In this document: positions 1-8,986 of the stretch, piece after piece
How positions within the stretch are numbered: position 1 is the first letter of the stretch
Layout: each line of letters opens with the position of its first letter
The notes under the pieces: generated by a model
Told to the model about the DNA's origin: nothing
The model's database searches: none
What the model saw: the letters and a program-made list of their open reading frames with translations, nothing else
Source: Aurantiacibacter zhengii
GTDB taxonomy: Bacteria; Pseudomonadota; Alphaproteobacteria; Sphingomonadales; Sphingomonadaceae
Assembly: GCF_003584125.1 (NCBI RefSeq)
Contig: NZ_QXFL01000005.1
Span: forward strand, 1 to 64,000
Length of the DNA stretch: 64,000 nucleotides
Direction of reading: 5' to 3'
Position numbers and translations under genes: made by a program

Positions 1-1
1 C

Positions 2-1528
2 TATTCCGTTGAAAAAGTCGCCGTTGGCTGCGTTGGTTTAGCTCCCCGGATCGAGGGCGAGTGAGGCCGCTGCCTCTCTCAGGCGGTGGCGAGGCCCGGC
101 ATGGGCCGCATCTTGGCCAGTTTCCGGAGGTTCTGGGCTGCGGCGGCGAGGTGGAACTCGTCTTTTGCTCCGTTGGGACCGCGCAGACGCAAGCGGTCCA
201 GCTTCAGGATCCGCTTGAGGTGCGCAAAGAGCATCTCGACCTTCTTTCGCTGGCGACGTGAGACGAGATAGGCGTCACTTTTGGAGATATCGCGTGCCAG
301 GTCGCGTGCGCCTTCGTGGACCGAGCGCACGATCTTGCGGGTCGCCGTGCGGGGTGCGCAGAGCTGCTTGAGATTGCATGCCTGACAGTCCTTCTGGCTC
401 GCACGGTAGCGGATGAAGCCATCGGCATTGGCCAGCGGGCGCGGGGCCTTGAAGTTGCGGTTGGATGGTCTCAGCCGCTTTCCGCCAGGGCAGAGGTAAC
501 TGTCGTCCTCGGCGTCATAGGTAAAGTCGGACCGCGCAAGAGTGCCGTCGCTGCGTGCAGACTTGTCGAACACGGGGATATGGGGCTCGATACCCTTGTC
601 CTCGACCAGCCAGGCAAGGTTCGGCGCCGAGCCATAAGCAGTGTCGGCCACCAGCTTCTCGGGCCACAAGCCAAAGCGCTCCTGCGTTCGCTCGATCATC
701 CTTCGCTGCGCAAGCACCTCGGCCTGCCGAACCGATGTCGTCGCCTCGACATCGACGATCACCGCGTGATCGAGGTCGATCAGATAGTTGGTGGAGTAGG
801 AGTAGAAAGCCGCATCGCGCGTCGCCGCAGTCCAGCGCGCAGCGGGATCGGTCAGGCTGACCCGCTTTGGTTCGACAGGCGTGGCTGCGCCGAAGGCTGC
901 ATCATCGAGGACCTCGAGATACTCAGCGACCGCGCGACCGGCAACTTCGGGCGGGAGGCCTTCTTCCCCCGGCACCGAACGTTGCCGGTGGACATCCGCG
1001 CGGATCAGGCTCGCATCGACCGCGAAGCCCTCTGCTCCCACCAGTCCTTCTCTCATGCAGCGCTCGACGGTCATCTCGAAGAGCTTGCGCAGCAGGTCGC
1101 TGTCGCGGAACCGGCCGTGCCGGTTCTTGGAGAAGGTGGAGTGATCGGGCACCGACCCCTCGAGATCTAGCCGGCAGAACCAGCGATAGGCGAGGTTGAG
1201 GTGCACCTCCTCGCACAAGCGGCGCTCCGAGCGTATGCCCATGCAATAGCCAATGAGGAGCATCCGGATCATTAGCTCGGGATCAACCGAAGGCCGCCCG
1301 GTCGAGCTGTAGAACGGCTTCAGGTGCTCTCGGATACCCGTCAGATCGACGAACCGGTCAACCGAACGCAGCAGGTGATCCTGCGGCACATGATCCTCAA
1401 TGCGGAAGCTGTAGAACAGCGCCTCCTGCATCACCGTCCGCTCGCCCATCATCAGCAAATCTCCTGATTACGAAGATCACTGAATCAGCGGCTCGCCCTC
1501 TTCGCAAGAGGAGTTTTTCAACAGAATA
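2..1528 (-). mobile_element. IS1182-family insertion sequence
   Basis: A complete-looking IS of about 1.5 kb. Its ends are imperfect inverted repeats: the plus strand at 2-19 (tattccgttgaaaaag) matches the reverse complement of 1511-1528 except at two positions. One transposase gene on the minus strand fills it. The right end interrupts the reading frame of an IS6-type transposase remnant that continues at 1530. The flank beyond the left end lies outside the window, so a target duplication cannot be checked. The window begins almost exactly at the IS end, which suggests a contig break at a repeated element. Confidence 0.8.
79..1452 (-). CDS. IS1182-family DDE transposase
   Basis: Transposase of about 457 residues that would catalyse movement of the surrounding IS. 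The N-terminal part matches the InsH/DUF772 type (SFRIEDHVPQDHLLR, then GRPSVDPELMIRMLLIGY). The central DDE region includes DTAYGSAPNLAWL, and a Cys-rich insert (CPGGKRLRP, then CQACNLKQLC) is typical of IS1182 rather than classical IS5. The frame is intact from start to stop. I chose ATG at 1452 because an AGGAG ribosome site sits 8 nt upstream; a TTG at 1458 is too close to it. The protein is probably functional. It has inserted into an older, dead IS6 copy. Confidence 0.85.
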   Translation of the reverse strand: MMGERTVMQEALFYSFRIEDHVPQDHLLRSVDRFVDLTGIREHLKPFYSSTGRPSVDPELMIRMLLIGYCMGIRSERRLCEEVHLNLAYRWFCRLDLEGSVPDHSTFSKNRHGRFRDSDLLRKLFEMTVERCMREGLVGAEGFAVDASLIRADVHRQRSVPGEEGLPPEVAGRAVAEYLEVLDDAAFGAATPVEPKRVSLTDPAARWTAATRDAAFYSYSTNYLIDLDHAVIVDVEATTSVRQAEVLAQRRMIERTQERFGLWPEKLVADTAYGSAPNLAWLVEDKGIEPHIPVFDKSARSDGTLARSDFTYDAEDDSYLCPGGKRLRPSNRNFKAPRPLANADGFIRYRASQKDCQACNLKQLCAPRTATRKIVRSVHEGARDLARDISKSDAYLVSRRQRKKVEMLFAHLKRILKLDRLRLRGPNGAKDEFHLAAAAQNLRKLAKMRPMPGLATA

Positions 1529-1529
1529 C

Positions 1530-2106
1530 ACCCGGTTGTTGACCTAGCGTCCCGCCTCCTGCTTGTCGGCGTTGCCGAGCTCACCCATCGCCGCCTCGTA
1601 TGAGCGCAGGCCGTTGGTAGTGATCTCGGCTGGCGAGCCGTGCTTCCTCAGCGCCTTCTTCACGAAGCGCAGTGCCGCCTTGTCGCGCGTCTTGGTGACT
1701 TAGCTCTCGAGCACCTCCCCCTCCTGGTCAACCGCTCGCCACAGGTAGTGCATCTCGCCGTTGATTCTTTACGTAGACCTCATCAAGGTGCCACTTCCCC
1801 TGGCGGAAGCCCTTCATCCGGCTCACCCGCTGGCACCGCACATCAGCGTCGAACATCGGTCCGAACCTGTTCCGCCAAATACGGGCGGTCTCGTGGCAGA
1901 TGTCGATCTCGCGCTCGGAGAGCAGGTCCTCCACGTTGCGCAGGCTCAGCGGAATGCGGACGTACATCATCACGACCAAGGCGGATCATCTCGGGCGAAG
2001 AGTTGAAACATCGAAACGGGCTGACTGGTTTGCGGGACTTGGGCATTTCCGTGCCCTAGCTGATGACGCGTGTTTCGATAGCCGGTGCATTTGGTCGGAA
2101 AGTGCC
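1530..2106 (-). pseudogene. IS6-family transposase remnant, copy 1 (interrupted by IS1182)
   Basis: Reading leftwards from ATG at 2046 the peptide begins MPKSRKPVSPFRCFNSS, the usual start of sphingomonad IS6-type transposases. An extra G then shifts the frame before VVMMYVRIPLSLRNVEDLL. A second single-base insertion follows WHLDEVYVK, and two in-frame stop codons replace expected Tyr and Trp codons further on. The frame is finally cut at about 1530 by the IS1182 element. The outer end at 2106 (ggcactttccgacc on the minus strand) looks like the IS6 terminal repeat. The gene cannot make a working transposase. Confidence 0.8.
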
Positions 2107-2108
2107 CT
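1665..2108. repeat. Long direct repeat, copy A
   Basis: 444 bp matching 6735-7178 at a constant offset of 5070 with one visible difference (T at 2048, G at 7118). It covers most of the IS6 transposase remnant and its terminal repeat, including all its inactivating lesions. Confidence 0.9.
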
Positions 2109-2211
2109 GTCGCCACCTCAGTCCCCTCACCCGGGGACATAAATGCGGGTGGAAACATGTTTGTTGTTCGCGGCACGATGATAAAATGCGAACATGTAAT
2201 CAAAGGGTGGT

Positions 2212-3930
2212 TTGCGGAGAGTGACGGAACCTGTTCCGAAAAACGATTTTGATGTTGTCGTCGTCGGCTCCGGCGCGGGCGGACTAACGGCCGCAATCGT
2301 CGCTGCGCAGCACGGACTTGCAACCGTCGTCATCGAGAAGACAGCGTATTTCGGCGGCACCTCGGCGATCTCCGGCGGCGGACTGTGGATCCCCGGAAAT
2401 GATCACATGGCTAGCCTCGGCCTGTCCGACACCGCGGAAGACGCGGTACTTTACCTGCGCAACATCACCGGCGGTTATTTCGATGCGCGCAAGACAAAAG
2501 CATTCGTGAAAGCCGGGCGGGAGATGGTCTGCTACCTTGAGGATCGCACCGACGTGCGCTTCATGGGAGGTTTGATTCCCGACTATGAAGCAAACCAGCC
2601 CGGCGCATCGACTGGCCGCACATTATTGACCCAAAGCTTCGACGGCAAGGCGCTCGGCCGGGATTTCCAGTATCTGCGCCCCGCTCTCGGTCAGCTCGGC
2701 GTGTTCGGCGGCATGCAGATCGGTTTCGAGGACGCCGCGCATTTCATGGCGGTGCTGCGATCGCCGAAATCTTTTTTTTACGGGGCGAAAAGATTTCTGC
2801 GCTACGCTTGGGACCGAGTGCGACATGGGCGCGCCACCCGCCTTGTGAACGGCAACGCGCTGGTCGCCCGACTGCTGCTATCGGCGCGGCGGGCGGGCGT
2901 CGAACTGTGGCTAAAAACGGCGGTCACTGGTTTGCTTGAAGAACATGGCAGAATAGTGGGCGTTAGAGTTCAGAGGAACGGGCAGATATCGGAATTACGC
3001 GCGAGGCGCGGCGTTATCCTCGCCAGTGGCGGCTATGGCGCCAATCAGGCGATGCGGCGAGAGAACATGCCGATGGCGGACGCAGGATGGTCGCTGCAGC
3101 CCCCCGGCAATACCGGCGACGGAATTCGCATGGGCGAACAGGCAGGCGGATACTTCGTCCAGGAAAATATAGACAACGGCATCTGGGCGCCTATGTCGTC
3201 TATGACCGACGCATCGGGGAAAAGAATCGTCTTTTCACACATCATGCTCGATCGTCATCGCCCGGGCCTGATTGTGGTCGACAGCGAGGGAAAGCGGTTC
3301 GTCAACGAGGGCGCATCCTACCAAGCATTTTGCAAGGCCATGCACGCGCGCGGTATCGAAAGCGCATGGCTGATCGGCACCCATGCCGCCATTCGCAAGC
3401 ATTCGATGGGCCTAGCGAAAGCCTCCCCCTTGCCCCTACGATCCTATCTCGCCAACGGATATCTGAAGAAGGCGGATACCATCGCGGCGCTGGCGATCCA
3501 ACTCGGCATTCCACCAGAAGCGCTGACCGAGACCGTCGAGACGTTCAATCGCTATGCCGATAGCGGCATCGATGCCGATTTCCATCGAGGGGAAGATGTC
3601 TATTCGTCGTCGCAGGGCGATCCGGACCACATGCCGAACCCCAGTCTTGGTCCGCTCCGTCAAGGCCCCTTCTACGCGGTCGAACTGCGGCCGGGCGAAC
3701 TGAGCACGCTTAATGGGCTCGATACTGATGCAAAGGCTCGGGTCATTCGCAAGGACGGATCTGTCATAGACGGTCTCTACGCCGTTGGTGTCGATGCAAA
3801 TCCGGCGTTTCGCGGTGCGTACCCCGGCGGGGGAGCCAGCCTTGGACCGACAATGGCATTCGCCTATGTAGCGGCTCGTAATATCTCCGCGCAAAATCCC
3901 ACCAGGCCGGCGAATGCCACCGGATCATGA
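2212..3930 (+). CDS. FAD-dependent oxidoreductase, 3-ketosteroid dehydrogenase/fumarate reductase type
   Basis: Flavoprotein of about 570 residues. The N-terminal dinucleotide-binding motif VVVVGSGAGGLTAA is followed by an acidic residue (VIEK) and the flavin-loop motif GGTSAISGGGLWIPG. The C-terminal motif GAYPGGGASLGPTMAFAY is characteristic of the FAD_binding_2 family, which includes 3-oxosteroid 1-dehydrogenase and urocanate/fumarate reductase-like enzymes. Length fits KstD relatives. No signal peptide or heme motif is seen, so it is likely cytoplasmic. The substrate cannot be read from sequence. The frame opens at TTG 2212; GTG at 2221 is an alternative and neither has a clear ribosome site. 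It is followed by a second flavoprotein gene, and the pair sits between two IS6 remnants on a mobile region. Confidence 0.75.
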   Translation: MRRVTEPVPKNDFDVVVVGSGAGGLTAAIVAAQHGLATVVIEKTAYFGGTSAISGGGLWIPGNDHMASLGLSDTAEDAVLYLRNITGGYFDARKTKAFVKAGREMVCYLEDRTDVRFMGGLIPDYEANQPGASTGRTLLTQSFDGKALGRDFQYLRPALGQLGVFGGMQIGFEDAAHFMAVLRSPKSFFYGAKRFLRYAWDRVRHGRATRLVNGNALVARLLLSARRAGVELWLKTAVTGLLEEHGRIVGVRVQRNGQISELRARRGVILASGGYGANQAMRRENMPMADAGWSLQPPGNTGDGIRMGEQAGGYFVQENIDNGIWAPMSSMTDASGKRIVFSHIMLDRHRPGLIVVDSEGKRFVNEGASYQAFCKAMHARGIESAWLIGTHAAIRKHSMGLAKASPLPLRSYLANGYLKKADTIAALAIQLGIPPEALTETVETFNRYADSGIDADFHRGEDVYSSSQGDPDHMPNPSLGPLRQGPFYAVELRPGELSTLNGLDTDAKARVIRKDGSVIDGLYAVGVDANPAFRGAYPGGGASLGPTMAFAYVAARNISAQNPTRPANATGS

Positions 3931-4063
3931 GAAGGCCAGGTAACGTGGGAGATCATGCGCACATCCGACCCCCTCCTGGTTCGCTCTGGCGCGAACACGG
4001 CAAAACTGCCAGCAGGAGGCGCTAGGCGCCCGATGGCCATTGATGCCCTTACAGGACCACACC

Positions 4064-5515
4064 ATGCATGATCCCACACCGCTGGACGAGATCGATCAGT
4101 TCGCTGAAGAAGCTGACGTCATCATTCTGGGCTATGGTATAGCGGGCGCCTGCGCCGCGCTTGAAGCACGACGGGCCGGCGGAGACGTTCTGGTGGTCGA
4201 ACGCACGAGCGGCGCTGGCGGCGCCAGTGCGCTGTCATCCGGAATTTTTTACCTCGGCGGCGGCACCGAGGTGCAGAAAGCGGCTAACTACAAGGATACA
4301 CCGGACAATATGTACCGGTCGATGATAGCTAGCATGGGGCCCGGCCAGGCCGACCTCATCCGGCGCTATTGCGACGGCAATGTAAAACACTTTGAGTGGC
4401 TGGAGGCTCAAGGTATACCGTTCGAGCGTAGCTATTATCCCGACAAGACGGTATTCCTGAACGGCACGCAGGGGCTGATGTGGTCGGGCAACGAGAAGGT
4501 CTGGCCGTTTCGAGATGCTGCGACGCCGGCCCCGCGCGGCCATCAGGTGGCGATGGAGGGCGACGCGTCAGGGGCCGCAGCCATGGAGGCGTTGGTAGCC
4601 CGGTGCAACGAGGCCGGCGTGCGCACCATCTTCGATACGACTGCAACGTCCCTGATCATCGACGAATCCGGCAAGGTGTGCGGCGTAACCGTACGCCAGT
4701 TTGGCGAGAGACGCCATTTGCACGCAAATCGCGCTGTGATTGTAGCGACCGGAGGTTACGGCCGGAATGAAAAAATGCTCGCTCGCTATTTTCCCGGCCT
4801 GCCGGACACGGCGGAGCCGATGGGGGTTCCCCATACCGATGGCTCCGGCATCAACATGGCCGCCGAGGCTGGCGGAGACGTTCGCGGCATGGATGGGCTA
4901 ATCGCGACCGCATCGATCTACCCTCCGCCGCAACTGGTGAAAGGCATCATCGTCAACAGCCGTGGCAGGCGTTTCGTGGCGGAGGACGCTTATCACGGAC
5001 GGACCGCATCCTTTATCATGGAGCAGCCGGACCAACGAGCGTTTCTCATCGTCGATTCCGAAATCTTCGCCTATCCCGAGATTGTGGGGGCCAACCATAG
5101 CCTGGTCGATGGGTATGAAACGACCGGAGAAATGGAACTAGGGCTCGGCTTGCCGCCTGGCTCGCTCGCCCATACGCTTGAAACCTATAACGCGCAGGCC
5201 GCACTTGGTCGCGATCCTCTGTTTGAAAAACATGCCGACTGGCTGAAACCGTTGACTTCGGCCCCTTGGGCGGCGTTCGACATCTCCTTCAATCGGTCGA
5301 CCTATTACTACATCACCTTGGGGGGGCTGCGGATCGGGCCAGACGCGCGCGTGCAGCGCAGAGATGGCAAGTTCGTTGAGGGTCTTTACGCTGCTGGGGC
5401 ATGCACTGCGCACCTGTCGCCGGACGGTAAGAGCTACGCGAGTGGCATGAGCCTTGGGCCCGGGTCGTTCTTCGGCCGCATCGCCGGACGTGAAGCGATG
5501 TCTACACCTGATTGA
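4064..5515 (+). CDS. FAD-dependent oxidoreductase, fumarate reductase/ketosteroid dehydrogenase type
   Basis: Protein of 483 residues with an N-terminal Rossmann motif (VIILGYGIAGACAALEA), a flavin-binding GGASALSSGIFYLGGG segment, a central VIVATGGYGRNEKM motif and a C-terminal SYASGMSLGPGSFFGRIAG segment. These place it in the FAD_binding_2 superfamily. I chose ATG 4064 because AGGA lies 7 nt upstream; an in-frame ATG at 4040 would add eight residues. It lies 133 nt after the first flavoprotein on the same strand, so co-expression is plausible, but the two are clearly different in sequence. Substrate unknown; a steroid or other cyclic ketone is only a guess from the family. Confidence 0.72.
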   Translation: MHDPTPLDEIDQFAEEADVIILGYGIAGACAALEARRAGGDVLVVERTSGAGGASALSSGIFYLGGGTEVQKAANYKDTPDNMYRSMIASMGPGQADLIRRYCDGNVKHFEWLEAQGIPFERSYYPDKTVFLNGTQGLMWSGNEKVWPFRDAATPAPRGHQVAMEGDASGAAAMEALVARCNEAGVRTIFDTTATSLIIDESGKVCGVTVRQFGERRHLHANRAVIVATGGYGRNEKMLARYFPGLPDTAEPMGVPHTDGSGINMAAEAGGDVRGMDGLIATASIYPPPQLVKGIIVNSRGRRFVAEDAYHGRTASFIMEQPDQRAFLIVDSEIFAYPEIVGANHSLVDGYETTGEMELGLGLPPGSLAHTLETYNAQAALGRDPLFEKHADWLKPLTSAPWAAFDISFNRSTYYYITLGGLRIGPDARVQRRDGKFVEGLYAAGACTAHLSPDGKSYASGMSLGPGSFFGRIAGREAMSTPD

Positions 5516-5523
5516 TCAGCAGC

Positions 5524-5547
5524 CCGACAGCGGGGGCAGGCTGTCGG
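5524..5547 (+). terminator. Hairpin after the flavoprotein pair
   Basis: Perfect 8-bp inverted repeat (ccgacagc / gctgtcgg) with an 8-nt loop, 8 nt after the stop codon at 5515. There is no clear T-run behind it, so terminator function is only plausible. Confidence 0.4.
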
Positions 5548-5822
5548 TCATAGCACACCCAGTCCGACGAATGAAAGGCAGCGCACTTCATCGATGAATT
5601 CTGCTCATCCGCGCCTAAAGCGGGGCTTGTCGAGCGCCGCCTGCATCGCTTCACAGCTTTCAAAACCATACCTCTCCGACGCCGTCGGTCGGCGAGTCAC
5701 GGACCGTCCGGCTGCTATGTCCCTACGGCCAGTGACATTGCACATATCTGCGAGCATTGGCTCGCCCCTTTCCTCGGCATCGGATATGATGCCGGTGTTT
5801 GAGAAGGGAAAGGAGCGAACCG
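5548..5822. other. Non-coding gap with no recognised feature
   Basis: About 275 nt between the flavoprotein pair and the IS110 remnant. I see no recognisable gene, RNA or terminal repeat. It may contain the outer end of the IS110-type element, whose ends carry no diagnostic inverted repeats. Confidence 0.5.
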
Positions 5823-6306
5823 ATGTCTATTGTGAGCCTTGGCGTTGATCTGGGCAAGAATTCCTGCAGCGTGGTTCGCGTTGACGCAGCCGGTGGGGTG
5901 GTCATACGCCGGTCGGTGCGGCGCCAGACGCTTATCCACTATGTGACGAAACTCCCGGCATGCGTAATTGCAATGGAAGCCTGCTGAAGCCGATGGGACT
6001 TTGTCGCAGCGCGTGCGCTAGTTGGTTTGCGAACTGCGTGCCGAATGGCAGGAACTCGATGCAAGGATCGAGGCGCTGAACGGCGAGTTCATAGAACTCG
6101 CGCGCAGTATTGCCGCCGCACAAAGGCTGACCTCCATCCCCGGCGTCGGGGTCTTGAACGCAACGGCCCTGATCGCGGCGGTGGGCGGCGCAAGCGGCTT
6201 CGCCAAAGCCCGGACTCCTGTGGCCTGGCTCGGTCTGGTTCCCCGGCAACATAACACTGGCGGCAAGCCTCGGTTGCTCAGCATCTCCAAACGCGGCAAC
6301 AGAGAT
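5823..6306 (+). pseudogene. IS110-family transposase, internally deleted
   Basis: The first part (5823-5987) begins MSIVSLGVDLGKNSCSVV, the N-terminus of the DEDD transposase domain with its first Asp, and stops after CVIAMEAC. A second part (6022-6306), read after a stop and a short junk segment, carries the C-terminal Transposase_20 domain (LTSIPGVGVLNATALIAAVGG, then PVAWLGLVPRQ and LLSISKRGNR). The middle of the protein is missing, and the C-terminus breaks off at about 6306 where other IS sequence starts. A good AAAGGAG ribosome site still precedes the ATG at 5823. The gene is dead. Confidence 0.75.
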
Positions 6307-6323
6307 GGCTCGGTTTGTCTGAA

Positions 6324-6560
6324 CACCTGGTTGGGCTGCGTTGCCGCCAGCTTGCACAGCAGGTAGGGATAGACCTTGTACCCCGGCGCTGGCTTCGACG
6401 CGTTTGGCCGGCGGTAGATAGCCCCGATCCGCATCCGCTTCATCAGCGTCGAGACGTGGAGCCGGCCAATCTCCACGCCCTCCTGCCGAAGCAGGTCGCG
6501 CAGCATTCGGCTGGCCGCGAACGGATAGAGCGGTGCTATCAGTCTAATCGCAACTTGTCT
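6324..6560 (-). pseudogene. IS3-family OrfB transposase fragment
   Basis: The minus-strand frame reads YPFAASRMLRDLLRQEGV, then RRPNASKPAPGYKVYPYLL and ending near ATQPNQV. This is the HTH_21-type N-terminal segment of IS3-family OrfB. The integrase core that should follow PNQV is absent: the sequence runs straight into the IS110 remnant at about 6310. The other end abuts the IS6 copy 2 terminal repeat at 6567. Only about 80 codons survive. Confidence 0.7.
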
Positions 6561-6566
6561 CCGATT

Positions 6567-7176
6567 GGCAGTGCTCTCCCCAACGCAGCGTCGGTTTAGG
6601 CCATGAGGTTCTGCCACTCGGCCAGTGCGGCCGAGCGGCGGGCCTTGTAGGTCTGTCTGTCGATCAGGTGGCGTTCGAGATTGAAGTGATTGTGGACGTT
6701 GGCTTAGACCGAGGCGAACTTCTGTAACGACTTCAAGCGCAGTGCCGCCTTGTCGCGCGTCTTGGTGACTTAGCTCTCGAGCACCTCCCCCTCCTGGTCA
6801 ACCGCTCGCCACAGGTAGTGCATCTCGCCGTTGATTCTTTACGTAGACCTCATCAAGGTGCCACTTCCCCTGGCGGAAGCCCTTCATCCGGCTCACCCGC
6901 TGGCACCGCACATCAGCGTCGAACATCGGTCCGAACCTGTTCCGCCAAATACGGGCGGTCTCGTGGCAGATGTCGATCTCGCGCTCGGAGAGCAGGTCCT
7001 CCACGTTGCGCAGGCTCAGCGGAATGCGGACGTACATCATCACGACCAAGGCGGATCATCTCGGGCGAAGAGTTGAAACATCGAAACGGGCTGACTGGTT
7101 TGCGGGACTTGGGCATTGCCGTGCCCTAGCTGATGACGCGTGTTTCGATAGCCGGTGCATTTGGTCGGAAAGTGCC
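6567..7176 (-). pseudogene. IS6-family transposase remnant, copy 2 (internally deleted)
   Basis: A second copy of the IS6-type gene, carrying the same inserted bases and the same stop codon as copy 1. Here the central part is lost: at about 6735 the frame jumps from DKAALR to KSLQKFASV, then after a stop reads ANVHNHFNLERHLIDRQTY and ends with EWQNLMA, the normal C-terminus. Both terminal repeats seem present (plus strand ggcagtgctctcc from 6567; minus strand ggcactttccgacc from 7176). The flanking octamers (6559-6566 and 7177-7184) do not match, so no target duplication is visible. Confidence 0.75.
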
Positions 7177-7178
7177 CT
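6735..7178. repeat. Long direct repeat, copy B
   Basis: Partner of 1665-2108, same orientation, 5070 nt away, one visible difference in 444 bp. Together the two copies bracket the flavoprotein genes and the IS110/IS3 debris. Confidence 0.9.
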
Positions 7179-7186
7179 CTCTCCTC

Positions 7187-8086
7187 TTACTGCGCCGCTT
7201 TGCGGTGCAGCCACGCTGTAAGTTCGTCGTTCCAGTCTGTATCCGGTGCATATGGCTTTCGGACCTGGATCGTCCGTCCATCGCGGGCATAGGCAGCGAG
7301 GCCACGCGAGGCAGCCAGCTCGCCACCAGCATCATGATCGACGAAGAGATGGAGTTCGGTCACGCTCTCGGGCACGCTGACGATGCCGAAGCGCTCATTA
7401 CCCAGGGTTGCCCAGACAGGAATTCCGGTGAGCGCATAGGCTGACATCGCGCTCTCGATACCCTCGGCAAGGCCAAGCTTGCCGGAAGCCGGAGCAAAGA
7501 GACGGACAGCAGCTGCACCAAGCGCGCCGAGTGCGCGCTTCGGCTTGTCGAAGCCAGCCTTGGCATTGCCCGACAGGAACGTGCGATGGATGGCGATCGG
7601 CCCCTCGTCGAGGCTGACAGCCGCAATCATCGCCGGCAAAAAGCGGGAGCGTCCCTTCGGACCAAGCGGCGTTCGTGGATGGAAGCGGAGCGCCGGAGAT
7701 GCGGCGAGGATACCGCGGCTCTCAAGGTAAGCCTTTGCAGGACTGGCTCGCAAAGCTTGCGCTTCGCGCCAAATTCTCAGCGCTGCTGCAGAGGGTTTGC
7801 GTATCCTGGTCGGCTCGCAATGGTCGGCAGTTGCGGAACCGGAAAAAAGCGCAGGTGCCTCGAAACCGTCCCGTGCCAAGGCTGCAAGCACGTTCTGCTG
7901 ATCGCATCCCGCAAAGCAATGGAAAAGGATGGCTTTTCGGCCGAGTGACACCCCGAGCGATGGCGTGCGATCGTTATGCGCGGGGCAGCAAGCCATGCCC
8001 TTTGTGCCCGACCATTTGCCGCCGCGAGATTCGCAGATGCGGCGAGCGGTCTCGGCTAGCGGATGGCTTGTCGTAACAACAGGCAT
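7187..8086 (-). CDS. Toprim domain protein with CHC2-like zinc finger (primase-like)
   Basis: Protein of 299 residues. The N-terminal part has a zinc-ribbon-like pattern ([12 protein letters not shown], then [12 protein letters not shown]) as in DnaG/phage-type primases. The C-terminal Toprim fold has its acidic residue in LAEGIESAM and the paired acids in [13 protein letters not shown], then DTDWNDEL near the end. Proteins of this layout (DUF7146/Toprim type) are common on plasmids and integrative elements of sphingomonads and are assumed to work in element replication or transfer. ATG 8086 is preceded by AAGGAG at 5 nt, so longer upstream starts are unlikely. It is divergent from a lytic transglycosylase and ends 11 nt from the IS6 copy 2 boundary. 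It is unlikely to be the chromosomal DnaG because the helicase-binding C-terminus is absent. Confidence 0.78.
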   Translation of the reverse strand: MPVVTTSHPLAETARRICESRGGKWSGTKGMACCPAHNDRTPSLGVSLGRKAILFHCFAGCDQQNVLAALARDGFEAPALFSGSATADHCEPTRIRKPSAAALRIWREAQALRASPAKAYLESRGILAASPALRFHPRTPLGPKGRSRFLPAMIAAVSLDEGPIAIHRTFLSGNAKAGFDKPKRALGALGAAAVRLFAPASGKLGLAEGIESAMSAYALTGIPVWATLGNERFGIVSVPESVTELHLFVDHDAGGELAASRGLAAYARDGRTIQVRKPYAPDTDWNDELTAWLHRKAAQ

Positions 8087-8215
8087 AAGGGCTCCTTCGC
8101 AGGCTCCCCCATGGCCGCTGTCCTCCCCTCTCATCGATGGGCAGGACAAAGCATTTTCCTACATGATCTATTTATGTTCTATTCCGATTCGCTGCAAGCG
8201 ATGGGAGTGACCGCG

Positions 8216-8785
8216 ATGAAACTGGCTGTGCTGATTGGATCGATGGCGACTTTCGTCAGTCCTTTGGCACCTTGCGCACAAGCGCAAGAGTTCACGATGT
8301 TGGAGCATCGGTATGAGCCTCCTGAATCCGGCCCAGACCAAAGCCAATGGATTGGCGGTGAAACGCCATTGAGGGTGCAGCTTCAAGCATCCTATCGCGA
8401 AGCGCTCTACGAGCCGCTCATACGGAAAGCAGAAGCCCGGTATCGTCTGCCGCCCGGACTAATGCTGGCTCTGGTCTGGGCCGAGTCCCGGTTCAACCCG
8501 ATGGCCATTAGTCCGGCTGGTGCTGCCGGCCTTGCCCAGCTGATGCCCGCAACGGCTCGCGAACTTGGCGTCAGTAATCTGCATGATCCAAACCAGAACA
8601 TTGAAGGTGGCGCGCGTTATCTGCGCCAGATGTTGGACCGCTTTGGCGATGTTCATCTGGCACTTGCAGCTTACAACGCCGGTCCAGGCGCGGTGCCCCG
8701 CGCCGGTGGCATCCCCCGGAATGGGGAAACACCCGCATATGTCAGGAGCGTTCTTCGTCGATGGATGGCATACGGATCGTCATGA
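8216..8785 (+). CDS. Secreted lytic transglycosylase (SLT domain)
   Basis: Protein of 189 residues. The N-terminus [19 protein letters not shown] with AQA before Gln-Glu is a likely signal peptide. The SLT/GEWL fold shows the catalytic Glu in [11 protein letters not shown], then [31 protein letters not shown] and [10 protein letters not shown]. It would cleave peptidoglycan glycan strands in the periplasm. ATG 8216 follows GGGAG and gives the signal peptide; upstream in-frame ATGs do not. On integrative elements such small SLT proteins often act as VirB1-like wall openers for conjugation, but no other transfer gene is visible in this window. Confidence 0.82.
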   Translation: MKLAVLIGSMATFVSPLAPCAQAQEFTMLEHRYEPPESGPDQSQWIGGETPLRVQLQASYREALYEPLIRKAEARYRLPPGLMLALVWAESRFNPMAISPAGAAGLAQLMPATARELGVSNLHDPNQNIEGGARYLRQMLDRFGDVHLALAAYNAGPGAVPRAGGIPRNGETPAYVRSVLRRWMAYGSS

Positions 8786-8986
8786 ACAAGAATCGAAAGC
8801 GGATCAGCGGGCGACTAGAAACCTGCCTCCCGGCGTTGCCATTGTGACTGATGCTGGCGATCTCTGGGTTCATGAAGATGTAGATCTAGAAATTGATCGT
8901 TTCGGCAACGAAGTCACGACCGAGGGTGTCGCTGTCGGTCTCGACCGACGCGTGTTGATTGGCTTGGCGAAATCTAGTTTCGAAAC

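Noticed and set aside
5594..5848. Open frame of 84 codons before the IS110 remnant
   Set aside because: No ribosome site or recognisable motif, and it runs into the IS110 reading frame.
7187..8086. Chromosomal dnaG
   Set aside because: Only a zinc-finger and Toprim pattern in 299 residues; the length and the missing C-terminal domain fit mobile-element primase-like proteins.
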